Source of the DNA: Cycas panzhihuaensis
Taxonomy: Eukaryota > Cycadophyta
NCBI GenBank assembly: GCA_023213395.1
Contig: CM041465.1
Span: 44,957,741-45,021,740, forward strand
Direction of reading: 5' to 3'
Length of the DNA stretch: 64,000 nt
Part shown: positions 12,877 through 24,469 of the stretch, one piece after another
Position numbering within the stretch: position 1 is the stretch's first letter
How the letters are laid out: each line of letters opens with the position of its first letter
Notes under the pieces: generated by a model
Databases searched by the model: none
What the model was told of the DNA's origin: nothing
What the model saw: only the letters and a program-made list of their open reading frames with translations
Made by a program: the position numbers and the translations under genes

Positions 12877-13315
12877 TGATACAAATCCAACAAGTAATTT
12901 TCATATTAGTGGAATCTTATGAGAGAAAAGAGAGTACAATAGATATTTATTAACACTTCAATAGCTCAAATTATATCAAAAGCATAAGAGAAGAGTACAA
13001 GGAAGCTTAAAGAACATGAAAAGATAAGGTGTACATAAGTATAATCTTATAAGATAAGATTATAACATAAGAGATCTCTTTATAAATACTTGGCCTTAAG
13101 TAGATAAAAGTGGCTATTTTTCTTAGCATCCTATTGGTGAACTATATAACTTTTAATCTTATTAGTGGTAATATATGACTTATACATATAAATTAATAAT
13201 TAATGTTAATCTTCTCCACCTTAACCATGTAGTTAGATAATTGACATTAACTTTCTCCACCTTAACCATGTGGTCAAATGCTTATGTGTCACTAACCTTA
13301 GGAGGTTACTTAATA
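12877..13315 (-). repeat. 3' LTR of the 12.9-27.2 kb Gypsy
   Basis: It aligns along its whole length with 26848-27244 (both start TGATACAAATCC on the plus strand). It is about 42 bp longer because of a local tandem duplication: TCTCCACCTTAACCATGT occurs at 13213 and again at 13254, but once in the partner LTR. The outer end TAATA has lost the canonical CA. Confidence 0.85.
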
Positions 13316-13345
13316 GGTTTCTTGTCATCCACCCCCCCTCCCCCT
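13316..13345 (-). other. Polypurine tract
   Basis: The plus strand is C-rich (CACCCCCCCTCCCCCTGAG at about 13330-13348), so the minus strand is a run of G and A just inside the 3' LTR. This is the expected plus-strand primer site and confirms that 12877-13315 is the 3' LTR. Confidence 0.65.
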
Positions 13346-13943
13346 GAGATGTTGAGTCCTCAAGGTATTAAAGATGTCAATGTTGCTTGATAAATTCTAC
13401 TAATTTTCATGTTGCTTCATTAAGTTCATAATTGATCCATTACAATAGATATATATAAATGATTCTATTCTAGATATAATATTGACAGGTGCTTAAAATA
13501 CACATAGGGGGAATTGTGAGGATTTTTTCTTCTTAAAGGGTAGGAAGGGTTGTTTGGGGGGTGGTGGACTTTCCTAGGTGTTTTGTTAGGTAGGATACAT
13601 GAAAAACATTATGGAATTTGGTATCAAGGGAAAGTCAAGGGTATAGGCTACTGTATGAATTTGTTAGGTAAAATTATAAGGGTCATAGTAGTAAGGACTA
13701 AGCTTTTGGGATTTGTCTTTATAAAGGGATTATTACTTATAAAATTAGAGGTAAAGGAATACTAAATTACCCACTTCAAAAGATAGATCAGATTGATGGA
13801 AATGAAGAAACTACTTCATATGATTTTATGCAGGTGCCAAGTTTTTCTTAAGGGTATGAAGGCTTGATTCGTACCTTGTAGTTTCTGTTGCATCCTAGTA
13901 GTGAGAAGATTGGTAGCTAAGGTATGATAGGAAGGTGGGGGGT
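13346..13943 (-). pseudogene. pol: Integrase C-terminal part of the 12.9-27.2 kb Gypsy
   Basis: In broken minus-strand frames this matches the integrase tail of the chromovirus at 35636-51071 (50260-50480): a TATTCCTTTACCTCTAA block, a CTTATAA block, and CCATAATGTTTTTCATGTATCC next to the nucleotides for the N-x-x-F-H-V-S-x-L motif of chromovirus integrases. It continues across the Copia insertion into 21595-22260. I do not see a clear chromodomain before the polypurine tract. Confidence 0.6.
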
Positions 13944-14499
13944 TGTTAAACCTTATGTTTACATGTTAAGGTTATGTACTTTATTTTTCATGTAATATTT
14001 GTACTTTTGTACTTTAGGGGTAACTTATCACTTAAGTGATAAAGTGCATACCCACATTCTTTCTAGTGACACAACATTGTCACTAAAGGGTCAAATGGAC
14101 CCCCATATACTTTTGCTCACTTGAGAGCTCTAAAAGGACATATGTCTTACATGCAAGGCATGTACCTTGGATGTTTGACACTTGTTAAGCATCTAATTCC
14201 TTAGGTATCTCCTTTCACTCTATATAATGAGACCTCTCCTCATTGTTTAGATATAGAGTTGGAGTTGTATTGTTATGTTGTCAGTTTACTAATCAAACTA
14301 TTTATTCATTTGGAGGTTGGACCAATTCCAACCCCACACATTTGGTATCATTTTCTTGCTCCTTTTTTTTCATGCATTGTCTTTCTTATGTTTTTCATCT
14401 TAAGAGTATCATATTTGTTAGCATTTGTTGCTTTCTAGAACTAGAGTGAACCTAGCTTCTAGATCTTGGGATTGTGAGGCCATTAAGCCCCTTTTCACA
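13944..14499 (+). repeat. 5' LTR of the Copia element at 13944-21594
   Basis: 556 bp, TGTTAAACC...TTTTCACA. It contains an 18-bp perfect palindrome TTATCACTTAAGTGATAA at 14025-14042, a TAGTGAC/GTCACTA inverted repeat at 14064-14085, and a likely TATA box TATATAA at about 14221. The 68-codon frame at 14243-14449 is repeated in the other LTR and looks accidental. Confidence 0.95.
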
Positions 14500-14501
14500 T
14501 T

Positions 14502-14513
14502 TGGTATCAGAGC
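14502..14513 (+). other. Primer-binding site, initiator tRNA-Met
   Basis: TGGTATCAGAGC two bases beyond the LTR end is a perfect 12-base match to the plant tRNA-iMet 3' end complement. Confidence 0.95.
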
Positions 14514-16859
14514 AAGAGGAGACTAGTTCTCTCTATTTTATTTGTTGCTGCTCAAGGAGATTCAAAGAAGGGTTACAAACCCTTGGTGATGACCTTCACC
14601 CTCTGAAGGTGATCCAAGGTTTGCTAAGACCATTTCTTGCAGATCAAGCTCCTTGGAGTAGTGCTGAAAGTTGGAGCAAGGCTACTTTCGGATCTGAATT
14701 TTTTTTTCAGATCATTATCAAGGGTGCAATACTATTTTCTTAAAAAATAATATTTTTTCCTTAATTTTCTCTTCCAGAAAGTTTTATTTCTTGCAAAAAA
14801 AGGGTAAATTTGTGTTACTCAATTGTCTTTTCATCTCTAATCTAGAGCTGATATCCTACACTTTTTTTAACAAAGTAGGGATGGTTTATCATTATTTTTA
14901 GTGATTTCTACTTCAGAAATTAAGGTTTATTTGCTCTTTTCCCTTAAATCAGATTGGCTTTCCATGTATTGACTCATGTGTAGGTGTATCAAGCCTTAAA
15001 GAAGGTTTTAAGTACAGTGTTGAAGGGTTTCAAACCCTAGATAGCCACACGGCTGTCATTTTTTCTCACTGGCTTGGGCGCCCCTCTATTTACTTAACCT
15101 GCATCATTCTTTTTGCAGACTTAGTCAAATCACTTCATATCTGAGCTACACCTTTGTTGGACCACTGAAGACTTACTACTGAATTTTCATGTGATTCTGT
15201 TGAGTCTACAAGCATATCGAATGACCCGTTTCACTGCGCACTAACCATGCGTCTCTATCATTTTTGAAATTTCTCAAAAAATTTCATTTTCTTGATATTA
15301 ACTTTTTGACATTAGGTTATAGCAATTAGAATATCTCTAGAATATTCTCTTTTATATAAACTCTTCGTCCTAAAGTTTATATTAAGAATTCTTTAAGTCA
15401 CTTGAAATACTAAACATTCACTTTTTCTTAGCCAAAATTTAAAGTGTTTTTTTAGTCTTTTAATTCTTTTGACTTCACTTTAGTGAGAGAAAGACTAAAC
15501 CAAGGTACTCTAGTGATTTTCTACATTAAAAGTGATAATTTTTCCTTTATTAAGCTATTTTTCTTAGTCAAGGCACCTTGCATGGTGACCCTAGCTTAAT
15601 TTTTCTTTAAGGAAAATCACCTTTCTTTGTACTTTTGGAGTTAAAAATCGTCCTTGATACATAAGGAGTTCATTAAATGACTAATGCTAAGTCATTTTCT
15701 TATCATTGAAGATTAAAAATACTTAATTAAAGGTGGTTATAAAGGCTTCCTGCATGGTGTCCTTGATTACTCAAAGTTACAAAAAATTTTAAATTTTAGC
15801 CTTTGTTTTTTGGCTCTTTAAGCTTTTTTTTAACACTTAATTAATGTTGTATAAGTGTTAATTGGATTAGGTGAAGTGATTCTAAGTGTTTGCACATTGT
15901 AAAAGTGATATTTATCACTATTTCAAACACTTCTTTTAAGGCACCTTGCATGGTGACCTATTGCCCTTAATCACAAAAAGAGCTCAAAAATACTTTGTAC
16001 TTAATAAAATCACTTCATTTTTTGATCGTAGGGATTATTTTAAAGTCCCAACACTTGGTGTTTGGTGTTCTTTGGAAAGTGGTCTTCTTCTTTTCACTTT
16101 TGAGCATTAAAAGGAACCCACTTGTATCTTCATCACAAGGTTTTGTTTTACTTCATTGAGTATTTAGCATTTTTTTCAAAGTACTTTTCTTGTAAAACTT
16201 ATTATATCAAGCATCTTTCTTTACTTGGATCAATAAAAACACTCTCACTCCATTAAGTATTCATTGTAAACAACACTTCAAGTGTTCATATGATGTACTA
16301 GCTTGTTTCTTTTTGAAGCCTCTTTTTCATTGTAAAGCTTAATCAAGCACTTTTATAAGTACATCATCCAAGTAAAAATAAATCTTAAGTTCACTTTAAC
16401 CTTCTAAAAAGCGACTTAAAAATCTTGTTGGAGAGGCTCGAAAAAGGTTCAAACCTTGCCTCTAAAATAACCTTAAGTTTGGTGCATTCCCTAGGGGACC
16501 AACCGAGCATATGGTCAGTGCACGATAATTAAGGCTGTTTGAGAGAAAGGAGGTTCGAAAAGGGTGTTATTGGGGCTGTGAATCCTAGGGAAAGCATGGT
16601 ATGTCCATGCAGATCAACCCTACCTATGTTGTCCTAGATTTAACTTGGCCAACTGTTAGATTTCTTCTATAGATTAGGGTTGGACCAACTCCATAGCCTA
16701 GTCCTCCACCCCTCATCATTCCATTCAGTTGTTGGATCTTCTAGTAAGATTAGAACTGTTAGTTTCATTAGAAGATGGAACTTAAGCGACGAAAGCTTTG
16801 AGTTTCTAAGTTATCTGCTAGCTTCAAGCCTTACAACTAAAACATGGCTACTATTAACA
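14514..16859 (+). other. Long untranslated leader of the Copia element
   Basis: 2.3 kb between primer site and gag without a supportable gene; the 89-codon frame at 14474-14743 spans the LTR edge and has no recognised motif. It holds three spaced copies of a 20-mer (15571, 15743, 15939) and is T-rich with many CACTT repeats. The leader presumably contains packaging and translation signals. Confidence 0.6.
15570..15958 (+). repeat. Three spaced copies of a 20-mer in the Copia leader
   Basis: AGGCACCTTGCATGGTGACC occurs at 15571-15590 and identically at 15939-15958. A variant AGGCTTCCTGCATGGTGTCC lies at 15743-15762. Spacing is 172 and 196 bp, and the sequence between copies is not obviously repeated. 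The exact repetition in an otherwise decayed element suggests a functional leader motif or old tandem repeats of about 180 bp. Confidence 0.7.
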
Positions 16860-17690
16860 TGCTTAATTCATGTACTGTTAGATTAATAGGTCAAGATAAC
16901 TATCAAGAATAGAAGAGAATCACTCAGAATCTATTGATAATGAATAAATTTTGGGGTTATATTTCTGGAAGAATACCCTAACCTATACTTGTTATCAATG
17001 GCAATGTAACTGTTCAACCTGATGATGCTTTTGTTACTACTTGGGAATCCAAAGATGAAATCACTTTAGCATTCCTTCATATGATTATTGATGTAAATGT
17101 GGATCAAAACATTATATGTACAAAAACTTCTAAGGAAGCTTGGGACATTTTATCCTCTTTGTATGAAAGGCGAGATGACACTCGCATTTTAATGGTAAAA
17201 GCTAAGTTGTATTCTGTAAAGTTTGTCAAGCCTATGTTGGCTTTTCTTTCCTCCATCAAGGAGGTATATAATGAGTTGAATACACTAGGTAGTCCAACAA
17301 CAAGAGATGAACTTATAACATCTATCACCAAAGCTTTGCCAAAGGACTACAATGACTTTATATCTTCTACTACAAGAGATGGTTCTCTTAAAGAATGTCA
17401 TTTAATTAATTTGAAAGTTTATTGCTTCAAGAGGAATAAATTTACACCAAGGATAACGAGGATGAACCATCAATATCAAGTGCATTCATGGCCAAATCAA
17501 AGGCCAAACATAACCCCAAACCTATACTCTCAAAGTAGTTTGGGAACATGAACATTGGTTCGTCAAAAACCAATGTTGTGTGTCATTATTATTGCAAAGT
17601 TGGCCACATAACACCTGATTGTAGGAAGAAGCAAGCAGATCCATGTCAACAACAGCAGCAGCCACGTCAACAAAATCAGAGAAAACATCA
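16860..17690 (+). pseudogene. gag: Copia gag with zinc knuckle
   Basis: Starts around KLNSCTVRLIGQDNYQE (start codon not secure). It contains the gag helical region with KEAWDILSSLYERRDD and VKAKLYSVKF in the open frame 17081-17551, and after a frameshift a zinc knuckle CHYYCKVGHITPDC (C-x2-C-x4-H-x4-C complete) near 17580-17625, followed by a Gln-rich tail. It would form the particle and bind element RNA. At least one stop (YQE-stop) and one frameshift break it. Confidence 0.85.
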
Positions 17691-17874
17691 GCCACATTAG
17701 TAATTCCAACAAAGATTCTAGCAACAATAACAATAGTAACCCCCTTGACCAAATCGAGGTGCCTATTGAGGAGGTCAAAGAGGAAGGTGGGGTTTAGAGG
17801 TGGCAATCAACGCCACTTCAATCAGTTTGTAGATGAAGATAAACTATTTTATGCTTATCAATCATCCAAGGTTG

Positions 17875-17990
17875 ATGAAACTTGGATTATTAATTCTAGA
17901 GCTTCACAACACATGGATGGGAGTGAAGAACTCCTTACTGACATTAAGGAAGGAAAAGGTCAATCAGTGACCTTTGGCAATAATTAATTT
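17875..17990 (+). pseudogene. pol: Copia protease, active site lost
   Basis: ETWIINSRASQHMDGSEEL stands where the family has W-x-x-DSGAS-x-HM. The catalytic Asp is Asn and the Gly is Arg, so this retropepsin could not cleave the polyprotein. Downstream KGQSVTFGNN is the usual continuation. A single base change (GAT to AAT) explains the Asp loss. Confidence 0.8.
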
Positions 17991-18289
17991 GTCAAGATTT
18001 CTGGAATAGGCACAATAGCTCCATTTCACTCTTCTTTTAATCCTTCCTCTTCATTTACTAATGGCAATACCTACTTTATACCTTCTATGGACAAGAACTT
18101 ACTATTTATTATCAAATTGGACAAGCAACAGATGAGCATCTTGTTCAAAATTGGAAAATGTGTAATAAGTGACAAATATGACCAAGTAGTAGCTGTTGGA
18201 TATGAGGATCATGGCCTCTATAAATTGGATGCTAATAACATTACACTTGATTCTGCTTACTCTGGGTCTATTGTTACTCAACACTTATC

Positions 18290-19040
18290 TAAGATGCAAC
18301 TTTGGCATTAACGTCTAGGCCATTTGAGCTTAGATAATCTTAGGCAGATAATCAATAAAAACATGGTACATGGGCTTCCAAAGATATATGACACAAAATG
18401 TCTTTGTGAAGCATGCATAATGGGGACTCAACATCGCTTGTCTTTTCCTAAAGGCAAAGCTTAGTGTGCATCACATCCTTTGCAGCTGTTATACTCAGAT
18501 TTATGTGGACCTATGTCCACCGCATCTTTTAGAGGAGCTTTATACTACATCTCCTTCATTGATAACTTTTCTCATAAAGTCTAGGTCTATTTCATCAAGC
18601 ACAAGTCTAAAGCATTTTCAAAGTTCAAAGAATTCAATCTTGAAGTGGAGAACGAGTTTGACCACTCTATCAAAACATTAAGTATAGACAATGGAGGTGA
18701 ATTTACTTCAAATGAATTCACCCAATTTTGCAAGGATAATGGCATTTAGAGATAGCTTACCATTCCTCACACTCCTCAACAAAATGCAGTCTCTGAAAGA
18801 ATGAACAGAACTTTGGCTAATAAATCCAAAGCAATGATGTATGTACAAGGACTCACTTAAGCTTACTGGGCAGAGGCATTCCACACAGCTGCCTATGTGG
18901 CCAATTGAAGTCCAACTACAATAGTCATCGACATCATACCCGAGGAGGTGTGGTCTGGAAAAAATCCAACTGTTAGCTATTTGAGGACTTTTGGATGCAC
19001 TGCTTATATGCACATCCCCAACCATAAAGAATAAAATTAG
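18290..19040 (+). pseudogene. pol: Copia integrase with GAG-pre-integrase region
   Basis: The zinc-finger part LWH-stop-RLGHLSLDNLRQI...CEACIMGTQHRLSF is followed by the core: YSDLCGPMST (Asp 1), SIDNGGEFTSNEF (Asp 2) and QQNAVSERMNRTLA (Glu). All three catalytic residues are still encoded. Stops interrupt at R-L-stop positions where Arg, Gln or Trp codons decayed. The tail RTFGCTAYMHIPNHKE is the conserved FGC-x-AYVH segment. Confidence 0.85.
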
Positions 19041-19429
19041 ACAAACATAGTCTAAAATACATCTTTGTAGGTTATGCCATTCATAGCAAAGATTATAAGT
19101 TGTATAATCCCATTGGAAAGAAAATGTATCTCTTAAGAGATGTAATCTTTGTCGAAGACGATCATAAGGAGTTGCAAACAACATCCATGCAACCCCCCAT
19201 TGACAAAGACAAAAAGATCATTGAGGCTTTCCTTCCCTCTCAATCTTGTACTCCATGTGCATCATCTGTACCTGCTGGACCATCCACATCATCTGATTTA
19301 GCTCCACTTGATCCTATCACATCTTCTGTTGATCAACCACTTAGACTAGAAGATCTTGAGGTTCAAGCCACATCAATTCAAAAGTTACCAAAATGTTATA
19401 CTCAAATAGTTTAGGATGGCCACATTATT

Positions 19430-20270
19430 AAAGGAAAACGTCTATCAAAATATAAACAACAGACCAATTTTGCACTTATGGCTGAAGTGCTATGTGTTGA
19501 TGAGGCTTCCACCTTTAAGGAGGCTTCTAAAAATAAAAATTAGAAGGCTGCCATGGATGAAGAAATCCATTCTATTGAAAAGAATAATACTTGGGATTTG
19601 GTCGAATTGCCTAAACACAAATAGGCAATCAGTTGCAAATGGGTCTATAAGACCAAATTCCATTCTGATGGTATACTTAAGCGGTAAAAGGCCTGCCTTA
19701 TGGAAAAAGGCTTTAAACAAAAGGAAGGCATAGACTACGAGGAGACTTTTTATCCAATGGCCAATATGAACACCATCAGACTCATCTTGGCCTTAGCAGT
19801 GCAATGCAAATAGCCAGTCTTTCAGATGGACGTGAGGATTGCCTTTCTTAATGGCAATCTTCAGGAGGAGGTATACTTGGAGCAACCTCCCAGTTACAAG
19901 GTACAAGTTAAGGAGCATTTAGTATGTCACCTAAAAAAGGCATATATGGCTTGAAACAAGATCCAAGAGCATGGTACTCAAAGATTGATGATTACTTCCT
20001 GAGACATGGGTTTCATTGATCTACTTCAGATCCTAATCTATACATCAAACATGAAAAGAACCATGCCATTTTTATTGTCTTGTATGTAGATGACTTAGTG
20101 ATCACTGGTAATGACACTAAGATGATAAACATTCTTTAGGATGAATTAAAGAGAAGTTTCTATATGACAGATCTTGGACTTCTCCATTATTTCTTAGGCT
20201 TTGAGGTATGGCAACAAGTAGGTTATATCTTCATCTCCCAAGCGAAATATTCTTGGAATATTTTGTAACA
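19430..20270 (+). pseudogene. pol: Copia reverse transcriptase
   Basis: AAMDEEIHSIEKNNTWDLV, then [46 protein letters not shown], and the catalytic LYVDDLVITGND near 20080-20120 with both Asp residues. Stops at HK-stop-AI and CK-stop-PVF replace Gln codons, and a frameshift lies near 19950 (KKAYMA). The order and spacing are those of Copia RT. Confidence 0.88.
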
Positions 20271-20369
20271 GTTCAAGATGCACGACTGTAAGCCAGTGCT
20301 TACACCAATGGAGAATGGAGCCTAGCTTACTCTCAATGAGGAAGATGCACCTGCAGATCCCACACTTTA

Positions 20370-21000
20370 CCGGCAGTTGATTGGTAGCCTCATTTATCTC
20401 ACCAACACTCGACCAGATATTTCATTTGCAATTGGGATTTGTTCATGATACATGTCTCAACCCAATAAGAAACATTGGAATGCAACTAAATGTATACTTA
20501 AATACATCAAAGGCACATTGCAACATGGCGTTAAGTATGCACATAATGAGAACTTCACTCTTGAAGGGTTCTCAGATTCTAATTAGGTAGGTTGCTAAGA
20601 TAGTAGGAGATCAACCTTGGGATACTATTTTTTACTTGGTTCAGTAGTTGTTTTATTGAGTTGTAAGAAGCAACCTAATGTTACCTTGTCCTCCACCAAA
20701 GTAGAGTACAAAGATGCAGTCAGTGCATCTTGTGAAGCTATCTAGCTACGACAGATTCTTGGGGAACTTGGACTTGAGCAGGATCACCCCACTAGGATTT
20801 ATTGCGATAATCAAAGTGTGCTCAAGCTGGCCAAGAATCCTGTATTTCATGCAAGGACTAAACACATTGATGTTCATCATCACTTCATCAAAGAGCATGT
20901 GCAAAGTGGTGAGCTCAACCTTTAATATCAACCAATAGAACAACAGATAACATATATCTTTACCAAGCCACTTGGTAGAGAAAAATTTGTAAAATTTAGA
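20370..21000 (+). pseudogene. pol: Copia RNase H
   Basis: GSLIYLTNTRPDISFAIG opens the domain. It continues with CILKYIKGTLQHGVKY, GFSDSN (catalytic Asp), LSSTKVEYKDAVSASCEAI, IYCDNQSVLKLAKNPVFHARTK and HIDVHHHFIKEHVQSGE. A few stops remain (DSN-stop-VG replaces Trp). It would remove the RNA strand during cDNA synthesis. It ends at IVNGG next to the polypurine tract. Confidence 0.88.
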
Positions 21001-21029
21001 GATGGTCTAGGGGTTCGACTTAACATTGT

Positions 21030-21038
21030 AAATGGGGG
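21030..21038 (+). other. Polypurine tract of the Copia element
   Basis: AAATGGGGG followed by T directly before the 3' LTR start TGTTAAACC; the expected plus-strand primer site. Confidence 0.8.
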
Positions 21039-21594
21039 TGTTAAACCTTATGTTTACATGTTAAGATTATGTACTTTATTTTTTATGTAATATTTATACT
21101 TTTGTACTTTATGGGTGACTTATCACTTAAGTGATAAAGTGCACACCCACATTCTTTCTAGTGACACAACATTGTCACTAAAGGATCAAATGGACCCCCA
21201 TGCACTTTTTCTCACTTGAGAGCCCTAAAAATACACATGTCCTACATTCAAGGCATGTACCTTAGATGTTCGACACTTGTCAAACATCCAATGCCTTAGG
21301 TCTCTCCTTTCACTCTATATAATGAGACCTCTCCTCATTGTTTAGATATAGAGTTCGAGTTGTATTGTTATACTGTCAGTTTGCTAATCAAACTATTTGT
21401 TCATTTGGAGATTGGACCAATTCCAATGCCACATATTTGGTATCATTTTATTGCTCCTTCTTTTTCATGCTTTGTCTTGCTTATGTTTTTCATCTTAAGA
21501 GTATCATACTTGTTAGCATTTGTTGCTTTCTAGAACTAGAGTGAACCTAGCTTCTAGATCTTGGTATTATGAGGCTATTAGGCCCCTTTTCACA
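21039..21594 (+). repeat. 3' LTR of the Copia element at 13944-21594
   Basis: 556 bp, the same length as the 5' LTR and similar throughout, with scattered substitutions. The palindrome TTATCACTTAAGTGATAA recurs at 21120-21137. A TATA-like TATATAA is at about 21317. Confidence 0.95.
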
Positions 21595-22260
21595 GGGGGT
21601 AACCATAAAGGGCCATAAATAAGGTCATCCCAATGGTAGACTAATAAGAAAAATTGTACTAATATTCTACTAGGGCTGGCTAAGAAGTCCAATGTCTTTG
21701 ATATTCTAAGGCAAAGTAGTATAAGTATATTTCTAAGGTTCTATTAAAAATTTTAGACTAACCATCCATTTGAGGATGATATGATGATCTCATATTAAAG
21801 GAAGTTCTTAATTCTCAAAAGAGATCTTGCTAAAATATGCATATGAATTTAGGATCTCCATTTAATATAATTATAGATGGAAAACTATGAAGGCAAAAGA
21901 TGAATTAGATATAGAGGTCAACCAAACGAGGGGATTTGTAGGTAGTATGGATGGATATGAAATGAGCATATTTGGTCAAGAAATCAATGATGACCCAAAT
22001 AGAATAATACCAAGTTGATAATGGAAGCCCAGTTATAAAATCTATGGCAATATTTTGTCATTTACCTTGAGGGATTTTTAGGAGTTGAAGTAGGCCTAGT
22101 TGGGCCTTGGTATCCATTTTATTATGTTAGCATGTATCATATTCAGATACATTTATGATGATCAAAATTTTATATAGGGAGAGTAGAGATTTGATTGAGT
22201 TCATTGATATGTTACATCAAATCTTGAGTGTTTACCAAGGGGGGTGTTATGATATTCAAA
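21595..22260 (-). pseudogene. pol: Integrase core of the 12.9-27.2 kb Gypsy
   Basis: Minus-strand frames give MDTKAQLGLLQLLKIPQGK and IAIDFITGLPLSTWYYSIW with the first catalytic Asp, then DFLTKYAHFISIHTTYKSP. This is the chromovirus-type integrase core, nearly word for word like 49040-49200 of the chromovirus at 35636. The core continues into 13346-13943 across the Copia insertion. Stops are frequent. Confidence 0.8.
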
Positions 22261-22999
22261 CATGATGTGGGGAATAAATGGAAATTCCAAGTGAACACAA
22301 ATGTAATTCTAGTAGAGAATGTGATTATTATGTAAAATCTAATCTTTATAACTTTAAAATTTATTAGCTTATATGGAAAAGTTGGGTTGAGCTTTATTAT
22401 GTTTAGCTAAGTCTTATATCTAGAAAGGTTAGGGCATAGAAATAACTTAGACATTAGGTTTAAATGGAATATAGGAAAGGGCATCTATAATAACGTTATG
22501 ATTACCCTTCTTATATGAGATGGTGAACTAAAATACTTATAATTTATTAACTCACTTGGCTTGTTCTTTAGATAGAACTAGTTGGTTTAATAGGTATTAT
22601 AGGTTATAACAATTGATTAAAATGGTAAACTTAGATCCAAGTAGATACTAATGTCACTTGTCTATTGTATGTAGAATGGCCCTCATTTCTTTTGATAGGT
22701 TAATAGCCTACACTCATGCTCTTTGAGCTTATGACTTTCAAATGCGATTGGGTGGAAATTTTGTGTGAGGACAATCCCTAACCCAACACTTGAAACATTT
22801 GATTTTAATTAAAAAGACTGAAAAAAAGAAAAAATAGAGTGGTGAGGATTGGCATGGTTAACATGAGCATTATTAAATATTTAAAAACATCATCAACACT
22901 TAGTGACCATAGTCCTTATGAAGTAAGTTTGTTATGGGGGCTACTATGGAGGCATCATTTATTATAAAATAATGATGAAAACCAATTAATTCAAGGAAG
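22261..22999 (-). pseudogene. pol: RNase H to integrase linker of the 12.9-27.2 kb Gypsy
   Basis: By position this should hold RNase H and the integrase zinc finger. I can read no secure motif in it; sequence decay is heavy. It is listed so that the stretch is not taken as host DNA. Confidence 0.35.
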
Positions 23000-23640
23000 G
23001 CCTATAATTGGGCGAGGTTCTTTAGCATAGGCCACTAAGTAATGACTAATAGTTTATCTGGATCAACTCGTATATCTTCTATGAAAAATATATGATCTAG
23101 GTATTATATAGTTTAGTTTTATCAAATTCACATTTCAACATCTTAGCATATAACTAGTTTTTCTCAAGAATTTAAAGGGAGATTTTTAAATGTTAGAGAT
23201 ATAATGACATGTCAAGACTATAAATGAGTATATCATTAAAGAAGATAATAATAAATTTATGAAGATAAGGTACAAATATTTTATTCACAAGGGCTTGAAA
23301 GGTGGTAGGAGCATTATATAGCCTAAATGGCATGATCTAAAGTTCAAAATGGCTATGGTGACTTCATAAAGTTATTTTACGCTTGTCTTTAGGTACTATT
23401 AATATTTGATAATATTTAGATTATAAGTCTAATTTAGAAAAAAATGTAGCTCCATAGATCTCATCCAATATATCATTAATTTGCGGGGTGGGAAATATAT
23501 TCTTAATGGTGAGTTTATTGAGTTCTCCATAATTGACATAAAGTTGAAAAGAACTATCTTTTTTGTAAACTAGCATAATAGGGGTTGCATAAGGGCTTTT
23601 ATTAGGCTATATTACTTCTATGCCTATGAATTCATTGGTA
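23000..23640 (-). pseudogene. pol: Reverse transcriptase of the 12.9-27.2 kb Gypsy
   Basis: Minus strand: NYGELNKLTIKN, INDILDEIYGATFFSKLDL, IMPFRLYNAPTTFQALVNKIF, then IIFFNDILIYS. The last is the F-x-DD palm box with the first Asp changed to Asn (GAT to AAT). The domain is recognisably Gypsy and close in wording to the RT at 39226-39800. Stops occur after LDL and elsewhere, so it is inactive. Confidence 0.8.
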
Positions 23641-24469
23641 ATACACTTAATCTCATTCATTTAAAAGTAATAATTTCAGTATAGACAAAGGTTACTAAGG
23701 TTATAGGGGTTCTTGAGTTGTATGGTGTGGTAAAATCTATGATCTAGGAGAAGGCTACTAGGTAAGGGGGTAAAGATAAATTGACATTTCATTAGAATGG
23801 TTTGGATATTCAAGCAAATTTATTACTATAGTTGAATGCTATTGAGGTAAATAATATATCTGATGTTACAGTTGAGTTTCTTTCTTATTTGTATAAAAAT
23901 CTAACCCAAGTTAATATGTATTATTTTGGATTTAGAGGTTTCAAATGACTCCCACACAATGGAGGGTGTGTTTGCCTAGTAAAGAATAATTTAAACCTAT
24001 TTTTGGCTTAATGTAAAGGTTTATTTGTCTAGCTACTATAATATCTATGAAGTTTAATGACATACCAATGTTGATAAAAATTAAAATAGGAGTCTTCCTT
24101 AGGGTCCCCTTTACTCACAACAAGTTAGGATAGGTAGAAGAGGAAATAATGGATAAAGAGGCTTTGAGTTCAGGTTCAAGTGGTGGGGAGGTTTCCAAAA
24201 GTGGTTTGTCTTTTGTTTCATATTTGGAATCAAAATTAGGGTTAATGGTGAATATTATTCTTTTAACTTTATATACTTTACCATGTTTGGGGAACCTTTC
24301 TTTTGTGCACTACATGTATAGGCTAGCTTTCCTATGCTTATGTGCTTTAAATATGGGTATCCATATTGATGTTAATGACTATTGTACTACTACTCATTTT
24401 GTTGGTTATTTTTCTAGTTGTTATTAAGGGTCCTCTCCTCAAAACCTTATGGGTGTTTATGGATCTACT
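23641..24469 (-). other. Protease region by position, no secure motif
   Basis: Between gag and RT of the minus-strand Gypsy, so protease is expected. I cannot read a D-S/T-G motif. The plus-strand open frame at 24149-24427 (92 codons) lies across it and has no family resemblance I can name; it is more likely a shadow than a gene. Confidence 0.35.

Larger units (their letters stand above)
13944..21594 (+). mobile_element. Copia LTR retrotransposon, near full length but broken
   Basis: A 7651-bp plus-strand element with 556-bp LTRs at both ends, a perfect tRNA-Met primer site, a 2.3-kb leader, gag, PR, IN, RT and RNase H in Copia order, and a polypurine tract. GGGGGT occurs directly before (13938-13943) and after (21595-21600), consistent with a TSD of 5 bp plus a chance base. 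It lies inside the integrase of the minus-strand Gypsy. Many codons for Gln and Trp have become stops, and protease residues have changed, so it is not autonomous. Confidence 0.95.

Noticed and set aside
14243-14449. 68-codon frame, repeated at 21338-21544
   Set aside because: It lies inside both LTR copies; the repetition reflects LTR identity and not a gene family.
17522-17806. Minus-strand frames rich in Leu and Val opposite a Copia gag
   Set aside because: Shadows of the zinc-knuckle and Gln-rich region on the plus strand.
24149-24427. 92-codon plus-strand frame
   Set aside because: It lies opposite the gag-protease region of a minus-strand Gypsy and shows no family motif.
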